Assembly (NCBI GenBank): GCA_027348385.1
Contig: DAIEPO010000003.1
Span: 1-43,098, forward strand
Origin: a bacterium
GTDB taxonomy: Bacteria; Patescibacteriota; Doudnabacteria; UBA920; VMFF01
Direction: 5' to 3'
Length of the DNA: 43,098 bases
The first letter of the stretch is position 1, and each line of letters opens with the position of its first letter. Shown piece by piece: positions 7,383 to 17,910 of this stretch. The position numbers and the translations under genes are program-made. The notes beneath the pieces are model-generated. The model saw nothing but the letters and a program-made list of their open reading frames with translations. It did not search any database and was not told the DNA's origin.

Positions 7383-7411
7383 TTGACTTAAAATATATTC
7401 AACCTTACAAT
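7383..7411 (+). promoter_or_regulatory. Promoter TTGACT-17-TACAAT for phosphomannomutase gene
   Basis: Hexamers with 17-bp spacing, 31 bp upstream of ATG 7443. Confidence 0.65.
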
Positions 7412-7442
7412 TTATAAGCAACATTAAATAATCTAGAGATAT

Positions 7443-8822
7443 ATGGATATAAACCAGGGGATCTTTAAGGCTTACGATATTAGAGGCATTTACCCAGATC
7501 AATTAAATGAAGACGGCGCTTATGCGATTGCACGAGCATTTGTTTCTTTGGTTAAAAAAAGAATAGGTACAGAAAAGAAACTTAAAATTGCAGTTGGTTC
7601 TGACATGCGTCTTTCAAGCCCCTCTTTAAAAGAGCGCGTAATTGCAGGGTTGTTAGATAGTGGTGTTGATGTTGATGATATTGGTTTAGTTTCTTCACCT
7701 GCTTTTTACTTTGCAGTAGGTTTTTACGGATATGATGCTGGTATGCAGGTTTCAGCTTCGCATAACCCCAAAGAATACAATGGTTTAAAACTAGTCTTTG
7801 AAAAAGGTTTTCCAGTAAGCAAAGAAAACGGTATTTATGAGTTAAGAGAAATGGTTACAAACGACCAGTTACCTGAACTTGCTTTAGAAAAAGGGACTCT
7901 TGGTAAAAGAGAAAATATTGCTGAGGCTTGTGTTGCAGAACAAACAAAAAATCTTGATCTTTCAAAGATCAAGAAGTTTAAAATAGTCATTGATCCGGCA
8001 AATGCCATGGGTATAACTGACATGCAAGCATTGTTTGCAAAACTTCCATGTGAATTAGTAAAGATGAATTTTGAACTAGATGGTAATTTTCCAGCACACC
8101 CTGCAGATCCAATGCTAGCAGAAAACATTGCTGCATTAAAGGAACGAGTTATTGCTGAAAAAGCAGACTTAGGAATTGGTATTGATGGTGATGCTGATAG
8201 ATACTTCTTTGTTGATGAAAAAGGCGAACCAATCAAACAGGGGATCATGCGCGGATTAATGGCTCAGATTGAATTAAAAGATCATCCTGGAGCAACCATT
8301 GCATATGACATCCGTCCTGGAAGAATAACTTTAGACATGATTTTAAAGTTTGGTGGTAAACCTCTTTTAACTCCTGTTGGACATTCTCTGATCAAAAAAA
8401 TGATGGTTGAAAACAACGCCATCTATGGTGGAGAATCATCCGGACACTTTGCTTACAAGTTTGATTACGGAACTTTTGAAGCACCAATTCCAGAGGTTGT
8501 TAAATTCTTAATATATATTTCAGAACAAAACAAACCAGTTTCAGAGATAATAAAGCCGTACGATGTATATTATCATTCCGGGGAAATAAATATGCATTTG
8601 CAAAGCAATGAAGAGGCACTAAGCAAGATTGAACAAATAAAAGCAATGTTCCCAGATGGCAAAGTAAACCTCATGGATGGTTTAAGCGTAGAATACCCAG
8701 ATTTCTGGTTTAACTTAAGACCTTCAAATACAGAACCGCTCTTAAGATTAGCGGTTGAGGGTGCAAGTAAAGAGATTGTTGAACAGAAAGTAGCGGAAAT
8801 GAAAAAGGTTTTAATGGGATAA
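7443..8822 (+). CDS. Phosphomannomutase/phosphoglucomutase
   Basis: FKAYDIRGIYPDQL, ASHNPKEYNGLK phosphoserine loop, GIDGDADRYFF metal loop, GGESSGH, RPSNTEPLLRL. Confidence 0.95.
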   Translation: MDINQGIFKAYDIRGIYPDQLNEDGAYAIARAFVSLVKKRIGTEKKLKIAVGSDMRLSSPSLKERVIAGLLDSGVDVDDIGLVSSPAFYFAVGFYGYDAGMQVSASHNPKEYNGLKLVFEKGFPVSKENGIYELREMVTNDQLPELALEKGTLGKRENIAEACVAEQTKNLDLSKIKKFKIVIDPANAMGITDMQALFAKLPCELVKMNFELDGNFPAHPADPMLAENIAALKERVIAEKADLGIGIDGDADRYFFVDEKGEPIKQGIMRGLMAQIELKDHPGATIAYDIRPGRITLDMILKFGGKPLLTPVGHSLIKKMMVENNAIYGGESSGHFAYKFDYGTFEAPIPEVVKFLIYISEQNKPVSEIIKPYDVYYHSGEINMHLQSNEEALSKIEQIKAMFPDGKVNLMDGLSVEYPDFWFNLRPSNTEPLLRLAVEGASKEIVEQKVAEMKKVLMG

Positions 8823-8823
8823 T

Positions 8824-8851
8824 AAAAAAAGGCGCCTCAGGGCGCCTTTTA
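8824..8851. terminator. Bidirectional terminator between phosphomannomutase gene and trpS
   Basis: aaaaaaAGGCGCC-tcag-GGCGCCTTTT. Confidence 0.85.
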
Positions 8852-8854
8852 AAT

Positions 8855-9829
8855 TTATAACAATCCAATTTTCCCTTTTATCTCCTCAATCGTTTTGTTA
8901 GCAATACTTTGTGCTTTCTTCGATCCTTCTGCTAAGACTTCTGCAAGGTATTCTGGATCAGCAAGCAACTTCGCTCTTTTTTCCCTGAACTCTGCAAAAT
9001 GATTTGCGATTGCTTCTGCTAGAGCATCTTTTAAGTGTGAGAATTGAATAGTGTTATCTTTAAGCTGGCTTTGGAAAAATTCATACTGTCCTTCAGTTCC
9101 GAATTCTTTTAACAACCGCATCAGGTTATCAACTCCCTCAGATTTTCCTTTAGCATCAGTTGCTGTGACTGCTTTTTTAAGTTTCTTTTTAATTTCTTCA
9201 GGAGAATCAGCTAGCAATATTCCTGAACCACTAGTTTTACTCATTTTCTTTGTTGGTTCAGAAAGACTCATGATTTTTGCTGTTTTGTTTAGGATTGGTT
9301 TTGGTTCAGGAAATGTTTTGCCAAATGCATTATTAAACTTTCTTGCAATCACTCGGGAAAGTTCTAGGTGTTGCACTTGATCTTCACCAACAGGTACAAC
9401 CTCACCTTTGTAGAGCAAAACATCAGCTGCCATTAATACAGGATAGTTTAATAGCCCTGCATTAATATTCTTAATGTTTTCTCCAGAAGCTTTGTCTTTA
9501 AACTGAGTCATTCTTTGTAATTCAGAAACAGGAGTAATACAATTAAAAATCCAAGCTAGTTCTGTGTGTTGTGGCACTTGGGATTGTAAAAAGATTGTGC
9601 TTTTCTTAGGATCAAGTCCAAGGGCTATATAGTCAGCAAGAACAGCCCAAGAGCTCTTTCTTAATTCTTCAGGCTGAAACGGTGTTGTTAAAGTATGTAA
9701 GTCAGCAATGAAGAAATAGCAGTCATAGTCATCTTGTTTTTCTATGAACTGCTTTATCGCTCCTAAGTAATTGCCAATATGTGGTTCACTACTTGCTCTT
9801 AATCCAGAGACTAAAATCTGTTTTTTCAT
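8855..9829 (-). CDS. trpS: Tryptophanyl-tRNA synthetase
   Basis: KKQILVSGLRASSEPHIGNYLGAIKQF; KMSKTSGSG (KMSKS-type). Confidence 0.95.
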   Translation of the reverse strand: MKKQILVSGLRASSEPHIGNYLGAIKQFIEKQDDYDCYFFIADLHTLTTPFQPEELRKSSWAVLADYIALGLDPKKSTIFLQSQVPQHTELAWIFNCITPVSELQRMTQFKDKASGENIKNINAGLLNYPVLMAADVLLYKGEVVPVGEDQVQHLELSRVIARKFNNAFGKTFPEPKPILNKTAKIMSLSEPTKKMSKTSGSGILLADSPEEIKKKLKKAVTATDAKGKSEGVDNLMRLLKEFGTEGQYEFFQSQLKDNTIQFSHLKDALAEAIANHFAEFREKRAKLLADPEYLAEVLAEGSKKAQSIANKTIEEIKGKIGLL

Positions 9830-9883
9830 GCTTAAAGTATAGCATATTTGGGTTATGATATACTCATACAAAAGAGAGTTTTG

Positions 9884-10420
9884 ATGAAAATATTCAATAT
9901 ATACAAGCAAACAAAAAGAAAAAATCAAAAGGGTTTTACCCTAATAGAGCTTTTAGTAGTTATCGCCATTATTGGTCTGATGGCCTCAGTTGTGACTATG
10001 GGTTTAGGTAGGGCTCGTGCAAAAGCACGGGATGTTAAAAGACGTGCTGATTTAAAACAAATCGCAACTGCCATGGAGTTGTATTACAATGATCACAATT
10101 CTTTTCAGGTTTCAGGTGGTGGATATTTTGGCGGCGGACAAGGTTGGTTTTCATATGAAAATGGTTCATCATATGTCACTTCAGTTGCGCATCAATTAAA
10201 TATTCTTGGGTACTTAGGAAATACAAAAGCAGAGGACCCAATTCAAAATCCTGGATATATGATATATCTTTGTAATAACGCGCAGGTCTATGCAGTTTCA
10301 GCAACCTTGGAATATCCAACTGCAGATGATATTGCTTTCATCCAAACAACTTGTAATGGAGTTGGTGGAAACGGAACGTACACGATTTATGGAAAAAACT
10401 TCGCAGTTGGACACAATTAA
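9884..10420 (+). CDS. Type IV pilin/pseudopilin-like protein
   Basis: QKGFTLIELLVVIAIIGLMASVV prepilin methylation motif. Confidence 0.9.
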   Translation: MKIFNIYKQTKRKNQKGFTLIELLVVIAIIGLMASVVTMGLGRARAKARDVKRRADLKQIATAMELYYNDHNSFQVSGGGYFGGGQGWFSYENGSSYVTSVAHQLNILGYLGNTKAEDPIQNPGYMIYLCNNAQVYAVSATLEYPTADDIAFIQTTCNGVGGNGTYTIYGKNFAVGHN

Positions 10421-10448
10421 AAAAGCGGGCTTTAAAGCCCGCTTTTAA
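10421..10448. terminator. Bidirectional terminator
   Basis: aaaaAAGCGGGCTTTAAAGCCCGCTTTT. Confidence 0.85.
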
Positions 10449-10457
10449 ACTATTAGA

Positions 10458-12257
10458 TTATACTTCCATAACCACTGGCAGAATCATTGGTCTGCGCTCG
10501 GTTTTTTGATAGAGGTATTCACCAATTTGGTCTCTGACTGTTTGACGAATCTGAGCATAGTTTGCTTCGCCATGTCCTTTGTTTTCAAAGAGCTTGCGAA
10601 CTTCGTGTTTAACTTCACGGATTAGTTCATCAGAACCTTTCATGTAGATGAAACCACGGGAAAGAATTTCTGGTTGAGAAATTAATTTTCCGGTTTTACG
10701 ATCAACGGTTAAGATGATCACAAACATTCCATCTTTGGCCATGACTTGTCGGTCACGGATAACGACCTCACCAACATCGCCAACACCTAAACCATCAATG
10801 AAGACATAGCCACCTGGAATCTTTGCTTCAGCAAGTTTGCCTTGCTGTGCTGAGTTAATTTCCATGGCTTGTCCATTGTCCATGATGAAAATGTTTTCAT
10901 CTGGAATACCAAGTTGTTTTGCTAATTCTGCGTGAGCTACTAACATGTAGTGTTCACCGTGAATTGGCATGAAGTACTTTGGTTTAATCAAAGACATCAT
11001 CAACTTTAAGTCTTCTTGTTTAGCGTGTCCGGAAGTGTGAATGTCTAAGTTTTTGTAGTACAAAACTTTGGCACCTTCACGAGTTAAGTTAGAAAGAACG
11101 CTAGCAACAGATGCTTCATTTCCAGGAATTGGAGTAGAGGAGACAACTGCTGTATCACCCTTTTTAATCTTAATGGTTTTATGTTCGCTGCGAGCAATTC
11201 TAGCAAGCGCCGCAGCTTCTTCACCTTGAGAACCAGTAACTAAGATGACCACATCTTTGTCAGGAAACTTTTTCATTTGTTCAGTTTTGATGACAATCTT
11301 TGGTTGGATCTTTAAATACCCTAAAGACAAAGCTATCTCAATGTTTTGAACCATGCTTCTACCGATAACTACAACCTTGCGGTTAAACTTAGCGGCTGAA
11401 TTAAAGACCTGTTGAATACGGGAAATGTTAGTTGCAAAGGTTGCAAAGATAATACGACCAGTCGCTCCTTGAAAAACTCGATCAATCGTATCAGAAAGCT
11501 CGCGTTCAGATATGGCATAACCTGGAACAGCAGCGTTCGTTGAGTCGCTCATTAAAAGCAAAACTCCGTCTCCACCTATTCTCGCAATCTTATCAAACTC
11601 AGCAGGCTTACCATCAACTGGAGTGTAGTCAAACTTCCAGTCTGTTGCATAGACAACAGTTCCAACCGGAGTTTTAATTGCTAAACCAACTCCATCAGGG
11701 AAGCTGTGGTTGACTCTGAAGAATCTAAATTGAAATGCTCCTAGAGTTAAGACATCATCAATGTGCAAAGTGTTAATTTTTGCACGATGCACCATATTAA
11801 ATTCTTCTAATCTTTTCTTAACAAAGCCAGCGGTCAAAGGCATGGTGTAGATTGGAGGATCACCAAGCTTAGGCAGGATGTAGGGAATACCACCAGTGTG
11901 GTCTAAGTGACCATGGGTGATAACTACTCCGCGGATGCGACGTTTGTTTTCTTCAAGCCATTTAGTATCAGGGATGATGTAATCAATACCAGGCATGCTT
12001 TCATCTGGGAAAGCAAAACCCATGTCTATAATTACGAGGTCATCACCGTACTCGAAGACAGTCATGTTTTCACCGACTTCTTCAACACCACCCATTGGGA
12101 TGATGCGCAAGTTCTGGCGTGATGCTGTGAACTTGCTTGTGTTGATGCTGGTTTGTGGCTGAACTGTGTGTCCGTGCGGCACACCAACAACTGTGGGCTT
12201 GTGCGGCGTTTTGCCAGCAGCCCTGTTTCTTATCATAAAATTCCTATTACCGAACAT
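10458..12257 (-). CDS. rnj: Ribonuclease J
   Basis: GGVEEVGENMTVFEYGDDLVIIDMG, VITHGHLDHTGGIPY metallo-beta-lactamase/beta-CASP motifs. Confidence 0.95.
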   Translation of the reverse strand: MFGNRNFMIRNRAAGKTPHKPTVVGVPHGHTVQPQTSINTSKFTASRQNLRIIPMGGVEEVGENMTVFEYGDDLVIIDMGFAFPDESMPGIDYIIPDTKWLEENKRRIRGVVITHGHLDHTGGIPYILPKLGDPPIYTMPLTAGFVKKRLEEFNMVHRAKINTLHIDDVLTLGAFQFRFFRVNHSFPDGVGLAIKTPVGTVVYATDWKFDYTPVDGKPAEFDKIARIGGDGVLLLMSDSTNAAVPGYAISERELSDTIDRVFQGATGRIIFATFATNISRIQQVFNSAAKFNRKVVVIGRSMVQNIEIALSLGYLKIQPKIVIKTEQMKKFPDKDVVILVTGSQGEEAAALARIARSEHKTIKIKKGDTAVVSSTPIPGNEASVASVLSNLTREGAKVLYYKNLDIHTSGHAKQEDLKLMMSLIKPKYFMPIHGEHYMLVAHAELAKQLGIPDENIFIMDNGQAMEINSAQQGKLAEAKIPGGYVFIDGLGVGDVGEVVIRDRQVMAKDGMFVIILTVDRKTGKLISQPEILSRGFIYMKGSDELIREVKHEVRKLFENKGHGEANYAQIRQTVRDQIGEYLYQKTERRPMILPVVMEV

Positions 12258-12404
12258 TTAGTAGCGTTCGGTTTAATTATCTATATTCAAATGTTTTTTG
12301 GTTTCCTTAAAGAAGGAATTACACGAAAAACTAAGTTATTAACATTCTACATGTTTTAACTGTTTTTGTCAATGTGGTATAAAAAGTGTAGAATGAAAGC
12401 AATA

Positions 12405-12872
12405 ATGAAAATACTACAGAAACAAAAGGGTTTTACGCTCATAGAGCTCATGGTGACCATGGCAATGATCGGTTTTCTTGCATCCATAATATTGATAGCT
12501 TTGGGTAGTGCTAGGTTAAAAGCACGAGACGCTAAAAGAGTTACAGACGCAAAAAATGTCATCAAGAGCTTTGAGCTGTATTTAAATGATAACGGGGTAT
12601 ACCCGCAATATGGTACAGCAGGAACAGAGTATGATTTAACAACAGCAATGACCAATGCAACACCTGTACCTTTAGTTCCAGGGTATATGAGTCAAACACC
12701 AGTAGACCCAGCGCTTCTAGCCCAAAATCATCCATACAGATATGTAACTGATGCAGGTGGCAGAAATTTTGGCTTAGCAATATATTTTGAAGCAGATGGT
12801 GCATATTGTAAATATCACAGTTCTGGAGGACTTGCTTCTTGGTTTTCAAGTGCACCAGATTGTGTGAGATAA
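12405..12872 (+). CDS. Type IV pilin/pseudopilin-like protein
   Basis: QKGFTLIELMVTMAMIGFLASIILIALGSAR; start uncertain, ATG 12405 fits the promoter best. Confidence 0.88.
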   Translation: MKILQKQKGFTLIELMVTMAMIGFLASIILIALGSARLKARDAKRVTDAKNVIKSFELYLNDNGVYPQYGTAGTEYDLTTAMTNATPVPLVPGYMSQTPVDPALLAQNHPYRYVTDAGGRNFGLAIYFEADGAYCKYHSSGGLASWFSSAPDCVR

Positions 12873-12874
12873 CT

Positions 12875-12900
12875 AAAACACCGACAATGGTCGGTGTTTT
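12875..12900. terminator. Terminator hairpin, near-copy of 13880-13906
   Basis: AAAACACCGAC-AATG-GTCGGTGTTTT. Confidence 0.85.
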
Positions 12901-12946
12901 AAATATGAGGATATTTTACTGAGCTTTGGAGTTTTGATAACAATTT

Positions 12947-13777
12947 CTATTCGTTGTCTTCTACCTTATTACCTTCTTTCAATTGATTTGAAGAACCTGA
13001 ATCTTGAGAACTATTTTTTTCGTCTGCATCCTCTGGCTCATCGGTTTCTTCCGCTTCATCAATCTCTTCTGGTTCCTCTGCTTCTATAGCTTCTTGCTCT
13101 TCTTTTTGTTCAAGCTCTTCTTTTTGCTGATCATCTTCACTCATTTCTTTCTCTATGTTTTTCTGTTCATTCTGGAGAGAATCTTTAAGCTGATCTTTTT
13201 TTTGTTCAAGTGTGTCAATCTTTCCATCAATATCCTTTAGCTGTGCTTCTAACACTGCTATCTCTGCTGTATCTCCGACACGGCGAGCTTCTGCAAGAAG
13301 TTTTGTTTTGATTTCTTTACGCTGGATTTTTAATTGTTCTTTAGCGTCTTTGAAAGTTTGCTCTAAAAGTTTGTCTCGTAAGTCAAACTCATCATTCAAT
13401 GTTTTAGCAAGCGTGGAAACATCCTTACCAGATGTTTTCTCCTGATTAACTATTTCTGCAGCATAGGCTATATTAGTTTTAAGAAGTGACTCAGCTATTG
13501 CCAGTCCCTTGGCATTAACGCCTTTTTTCTCAACCATTATTTTAATCTCAGCAATGCGCTCTCCTGCAAATTCAATTTGTAACTTAGCCTTTGCTTCAGG
13601 GTTAAAGGTAAAGAATTGGCGAAAATTTTCTCCGAAACGATCAAGGAAATAGAAAGGGTTGGCAGGGGTTAGTCCTGGAGATGGAAGTGTTACTGTTGTG
13701 CTTTGGGCAAAGACAGTACTATTAGTAAGGACAAGCAGAGTTGCCAGCACGATGCTAGATGTAAATAGTTTTTTCAT
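12947..13777 (-). CDS. Exported DUF5667-type protein with acidic coiled-coil tail
   Basis: Signal peptide; LTPANPFYFLDRFGENFRQFFTFNPEAKAKLQIEFAGERIAEI; Glu/Asp-rich C-terminus. Confidence 0.8.
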   Translation of the reverse strand: MKKLFTSSIVLATLLVLTNSTVFAQSTTVTLPSPGLTPANPFYFLDRFGENFRQFFTFNPEAKAKLQIEFAGERIAEIKIMVEKKGVNAKGLAIAESLLKTNIAYAAEIVNQEKTSGKDVSTLAKTLNDEFDLRDKLLEQTFKDAKEQLKIQRKEIKTKLLAEARRVGDTAEIAVLEAQLKDIDGKIDTLEQKKDQLKDSLQNEQKNIEKEMSEDDQQKEELEQKEEQEAIEAEEPEEIDEAEETDEPEDADEKNSSQDSGSSNQLKEGNKVEDNE

Positions 13778-13879
13778 AGATTTTTGTTATGTTTATTTAA
13801 TTCTTACTGTATGAGTATAGCATAATAACCCTAGTAATAGTGTTTATGGTTGAATGAACTTTTTGGTTTACTAAATTGT

Positions 13880-13906
13880 AAAACACCGACCATTATCGGT
13901 GTTTTT
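13880..13906. terminator. Terminator hairpin, near-copy of 12875-12900
   Basis: AAAACACCGACCATTATCGGTGTTTTT. Confidence 0.8.
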
Positions 13907-13923
13907 AATTTAAGAATATTTTT

Positions 13924-14010
13924 TGGTGCCCTGGGTGGGACTTGAACCCACACGGGATTACTCCCATACGTACCTGAAACGTACGCGTATGCCAATTCCG
14001 CCACCAGGGC
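13924..14010 (-). tRNA. tRNA-Leu (anticodon CAG), CCA encoded
   Basis: GCCCTGG...class II variable arm...CCAGGGCACCA. Confidence 0.95.
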
Positions 14011-14016
14011 AGGGAA

Positions 14017-15777
14017 CTATTTCCAGTCTCTACCAGTATCTAAATACCAGTGATTTACATCATAGAAGCGATCTTCTGGATTTGCAAGCACCTTAATATT
14101 GATTCCTAAGACATCAGGACGCATCTCGTAAACAAAAACACTTTGATCCAGGATTATTGCAGGCAAGTCGTATGAGAAAATGTCTTGAAACTGTTTGTAA
14201 AAGCCTGATCTTGTTGAACCGTTGAAAGTTGTTCTCGCATCCGCTATTATCTTGTCTATCGTTAAGTTTTTGTATTGGGATAAGTTAACTCCCGGGTTAT
14301 TACTCTGTGAAGAATGCCAAAAGATAAACGGATCTGGGTCATAACCACTGCTTTCTGCAAAGAGCAAGCCTTCAAAATTTCTTGTTCTGAGATAGTTTTT
14401 TTCAAACTCAGCTCCGGCAACAACATTGATATTAATATTTAAACCAATCTTCGCCCACTGTTCTTTTAAGTTTTCTGCACTTTTAACATTTAAAGAAAAG
14501 TCATTTGTGGTTATAGTGAACTGCAGCGCATCCTTACCTTTAAAACGCATCCCTGATGTATCTTTTTTCCAACCATCTTTTTCCAAGATCGTGTTTGCAG
14601 CATCTAAATCAAAAGAGTTTTTCAAAGCACTGTTTTGATCATAGCCAATTTGCCCTGGAAGGATTGGGGTGTATGCAGGGATGGCCATTCCAGAATATAC
14701 ATTATCGATGAAGCTGTTTCGATCAATGCTTTTTGCCATGGCTTCTCGAACTGCATGACTACCAAGTGCTTTGTTCTTGCTGAGGTTAAAAAACAAAGCT
14801 TGGTATTGAAAAACTGGGATTTGTGAAATATTTAGTTTGGTATTCTTTGGATCAACAAAGATTTTCTTGTCAAAAGGAATGAAACCAATTGCATCAACTT
14901 CTTTAGTGTGTAGTCCTGAAATTATGTCTTGGTTTGTTTGATAAAACTTCAAAGTAATTTCATCAATATATGCCTTACCATTAGCATAGTTTGAGTATGA
15001 TTCTAAAAGTACAGACCTAACTGTGCCATTAGGTAGCTTGTTAATCTCTTTTACAAAATATGGACCATTGCCAACTGGCTCGAGATTATACTTAGCAATG
15101 TAAAAGTTTTGAGCTGGTACATTTTGCCAAATGTGTTTAGGTAAAATACCTAAAGTTAAATTAGTTACAAAAGGAGCTGAAACGTTTTTGTTTGAAAACT
15201 TAACAGTTAAGTTATCAATTTTTTCCGCTGTGATGTTATTCCAAAGCGCATGCATCGGACTCTTGTAATCAGGATTTTGAATTGTTTGGATTGTAAAAAT
15301 TACATCATCTGCAGAAATGCTATGTCCGTCATGCCACTTTAAATCTGGTTTTAGAGAAATGGTGTATTGTTTTTGATCATCAGAAAGTTTAAAATCTCCA
15401 CTTGCTAAGTCTGGAACAATGTTTCCTTGGTTGTCATATTTGTACAACCCTGAAAAAACAAGTCTGGTTAAATCTTTGTCAGTTTGAGTTTGTGCAAGCA
15501 GGGGGTTAATGAATCTTGGTTCACCAACCATACCTTCGCTGTAACTACCACCATTTGCAGGCACTTTAACCGTGTTTGCAGTATAAAAGGTTGCTGCTAA
15601 CAAGAACACATCAATGATTATTAAAGCAAGCAGTGAAATTACCCAAATCTTTTCTTTTCTGCCAAAGAGCTTGAAGATCGGTCCGAGATGCTTAAACTTA
15701 AAAGAACGCAGATTTTTAATTCCGCGTCCAGTTCTTTTAATCTCTGATATTGAGTTTTCTAACAAGATCTTTTGCAA
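14017..15777 (-). CDS. Peptide/nickel-type ABC transporter substrate-binding protein (SBP_bac_5-like)
   Basis: GGSYSEGMVGEPRFINPLLAQTQTDKDLTRLVFSGLYKYDNQGNIVPDLA; N-terminal TM helix. Confidence 0.9.
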   Translation of the reverse strand: MQKILLENSISEIKRTGRGIKNLRSFKFKHLGPIFKLFGRKEKIWVISLLALIIIDVFLLAATFYTANTVKVPANGGSYSEGMVGEPRFINPLLAQTQTDKDLTRLVFSGLYKYDNQGNIVPDLASGDFKLSDDQKQYTISLKPDLKWHDGHSISADDVIFTIQTIQNPDYKSPMHALWNNITAEKIDNLTVKFSNKNVSAPFVTNLTLGILPKHIWQNVPAQNFYIAKYNLEPVGNGPYFVKEINKLPNGTVRSVLLESYSNYANGKAYIDEITLKFYQTNQDIISGLHTKEVDAIGFIPFDKKIFVDPKNTKLNISQIPVFQYQALFFNLSKNKALGSHAVREAMAKSIDRNSFIDNVYSGMAIPAYTPILPGQIGYDQNSALKNSFDLDAANTILEKDGWKKDTSGMRFKGKDALQFTITTNDFSLNVKSAENLKEQWAKIGLNININVVAGAEFEKNYLRTRNFEGLLFAESSGYDPDPFIFWHSSQSNNPGVNLSQYKNLTIDKIIADARTTFNGSTRSGFYKQFQDIFSYDLPAIILDQSVFVYEMRPDVLGINIKVLANPEDRFYDVNHWYLDTGRDWK

Positions 15778-15781
15778 GGTA

Positions 15782-16009
15782 TTATTTTACTAAAACAATC
15801 GCTAAGCTCAAACCTACAAAGGCAATCGCTAAGACAATGGTAAAGTAGAAGAGCCATTTTTCAAAGCCACGCTTGGTTCTGTAAACAGCATCTGCGCCAC
15901 CGAAAACCCCTGAGAGGCCAACACCTTTGTTCTGGGAAAGGATTACTGCAGTTAGGACTACTCCCACCGCGATTTGAATCAAGCTAAGTATTTTTTGTAG
16001 ATGAGTCAT
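15782..16009 (-). CDS. secG: Preprotein translocase subunit SecG
   Basis: Two TM segments and LSQNKGVGLSGVFGG motif. Confidence 0.88.
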   Translation of the reverse strand: MTHLQKILSLIQIAVGVVLTAVILSQNKGVGLSGVFGGADAVYRTKRGFEKWLFYFTIVLAIAFVGLSLAIVLVK

Positions 16010-16056
16010 GCGAAAAGTATACCAAATATAGGGATTTGTGGTCAACGCTCCCTTTT

Positions 16057-17835
16057 TTAGAGATTTTCAAGCAGTTCTTTGGCAGTCTTTGAACCTAGTA
16101 TTAAATCAAGCTCTTTCTTAGAGGCTTTACGTATACCAGCAACTGAGCCATATTTTTTAATAAGCAGTTTTTTCTTCTTTGGACCAATCCCAGCAATCTC
16201 ATCAAGCATTGATTTGTAAGCAGTCTTTGAACGCAGTTTTTTGTGAAAGGTAATTGCAAAACGATGTGCCTCGTCTCTTAATCTTTGCAAGAGTTGTAAG
16301 GCATAATTTGATTTAGCAAGTAGAATTGGCTGAGCTTTTCCTGGAACGAATATCTCTTCCTCTCTTTTAGCCAGAGCAATGACTGGGATTTTTAATTTGT
16401 ATTGAGCAAGCACATCAATAGCAACTCCAAGCTGTCCTTTACCACCATCAACAACTAAAAGGTTTGGCAGAGGCCATTTTGCTTCAGCGCTGTTTTTAAA
16501 TCTTCTGCTTAATGCCTCTTGCATCATGCCAAAGTCATTTGGTTGGCCATCATTTTTAATCTTAAACTTTCTGTATTCGGATTTTTTTGCTTTGCCTGCT
16601 TCAAAAACAACCATACTTGCAACTGAGTTTGTTCCTTGAATATTAGAAATATCAAAACACTCAATTCTAAAAGGTGTTTCAGCAAGCTTCAAGGTTTTTT
16701 TCAATTCATCCAAGGCAAGCGTTGTTCTAGAAAGCTCAGATGCTTGACTTGTTGCCCAAGACTCAAAATATTCCCGAGCATTTTCAACCCCAAGTTTGAT
16801 GATCTTTGCTTTCTTGCCAAGTTTTGGTCTAAGAACCTTAATATTTCTACCTGAGTTTAATGTCATGACCTTACGCAAAGCAGAAAGTTCGTCAGGCATT
16901 TCCTGGACATAGATTTCTTTTGGTAGATCTGTTGCTTGAGCATAGTAATTCTCAAGAAATGCTGAAAATATTTCAGCAAACGTTTTGTTTTCCGTGTTTT
17001 CTAAAATGAAGTTCTTTCGATCATTTAACTTACCATTACGAATGACAAAAACATTAATCGTTGCTTTGTCTGCGCTTTGAAACAAAGAAACAAAATCCCA
17101 CGAAACTTTTTGAGAGAAGATAACTTTTTGGCGTTCTTCAATAATCTGCAGGGATTGCCATTGATTCCTTAAGTCCGCCGCTCGTTCAAACTGCTTTTTC
17201 TTAGAAGACTTTAGCATTTGTCCCTGAATCTCTTTTTTAATTTCAGAAATGTGTCCACTTAAGAACAAAGAGATTTTATGCATTGTTCCTTGGTATTCTG
17301 CAATACTAATTTTTCCAATACAAACACCCGGACAACGATGCAGATAGTAGTAGAAGCAAGGACGATTAGAAATTTTTTTGTTTGCACAATATGGAAAAAC
17401 TTTTCTTAAAATGCTTAAAGTCTCTCTAATCTTCTGCGCTGAAGAATACGGGCCAAAATACTTGGCGTTTTTGGAATCAGGATTTCTTACAGAGTATATC
17501 TGTGGTATTTCAGTTTCATAGTCAATCTTAATATATGCATAATTCTTGTCATCCCGAAGCATGATGTTGTATTTTGGTTGATGTTTTTTAATCAACGTAT
17601 TTTCAAGCATCAAAGACTCTAACTCATTGTCTGTAATGATATATTCAAAATCAACCGCATCATTAACTAAAAAGGGGATTTGCGGTCTAGTGTCATGCCC
17701 ATCAAAGTACTGGCTGACCCTGGATTTTAGGTTTAGAGCCTTACCAATATATATGACAACGCCTTGTTTATTCTTAAAGAGATAGACCCCGGTTTTTTTG
17801 GGTGTATTCTTTAGTTTTACCTTGATCTTGTCCAT
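16057..17835 (-). CDS. uvrC: Excinuclease ABC subunit C
   Basis: GIY-YIG start (GVYLFKNKQGVVIYIGKALNLKSRVSQYF), ECFDISNIQGTNSVASMVVF, C-terminal HhH. Confidence 0.96.
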   Translation of the reverse strand: MDKIKVKLKNTPKKTGVYLFKNKQGVVIYIGKALNLKSRVSQYFDGHDTRPQIPFLVNDAVDFEYIITDNELESLMLENTLIKKHQPKYNIMLRDDKNYAYIKIDYETEIPQIYSVRNPDSKNAKYFGPYSSAQKIRETLSILRKVFPYCANKKISNRPCFYYYLHRCPGVCIGKISIAEYQGTMHKISLFLSGHISEIKKEIQGQMLKSSKKKQFERAADLRNQWQSLQIIEERQKVIFSQKVSWDFVSLFQSADKATINVFVIRNGKLNDRKNFILENTENKTFAEIFSAFLENYYAQATDLPKEIYVQEMPDELSALRKVMTLNSGRNIKVLRPKLGKKAKIIKLGVENAREYFESWATSQASELSRTTLALDELKKTLKLAETPFRIECFDISNIQGTNSVASMVVFEAGKAKKSEYRKFKIKNDGQPNDFGMMQEALSRRFKNSAEAKWPLPNLLVVDGGKGQLGVAIDVLAQYKLKIPVIALAKREEEIFVPGKAQPILLAKSNYALQLLQRLRDEAHRFAITFHKKLRSKTAYKSMLDEIAGIGPKKKKLLIKKYGSVAGIRKASKKELDLILGSKTAKELLENL

Positions 17836-17910
17836 ATCGCTATTATATAGTATATTTTTTAGCTGTGTCTTAAATAGTATTCCCAGAGGTCTCTCCTAGA
17901 GGAGGCAGCA

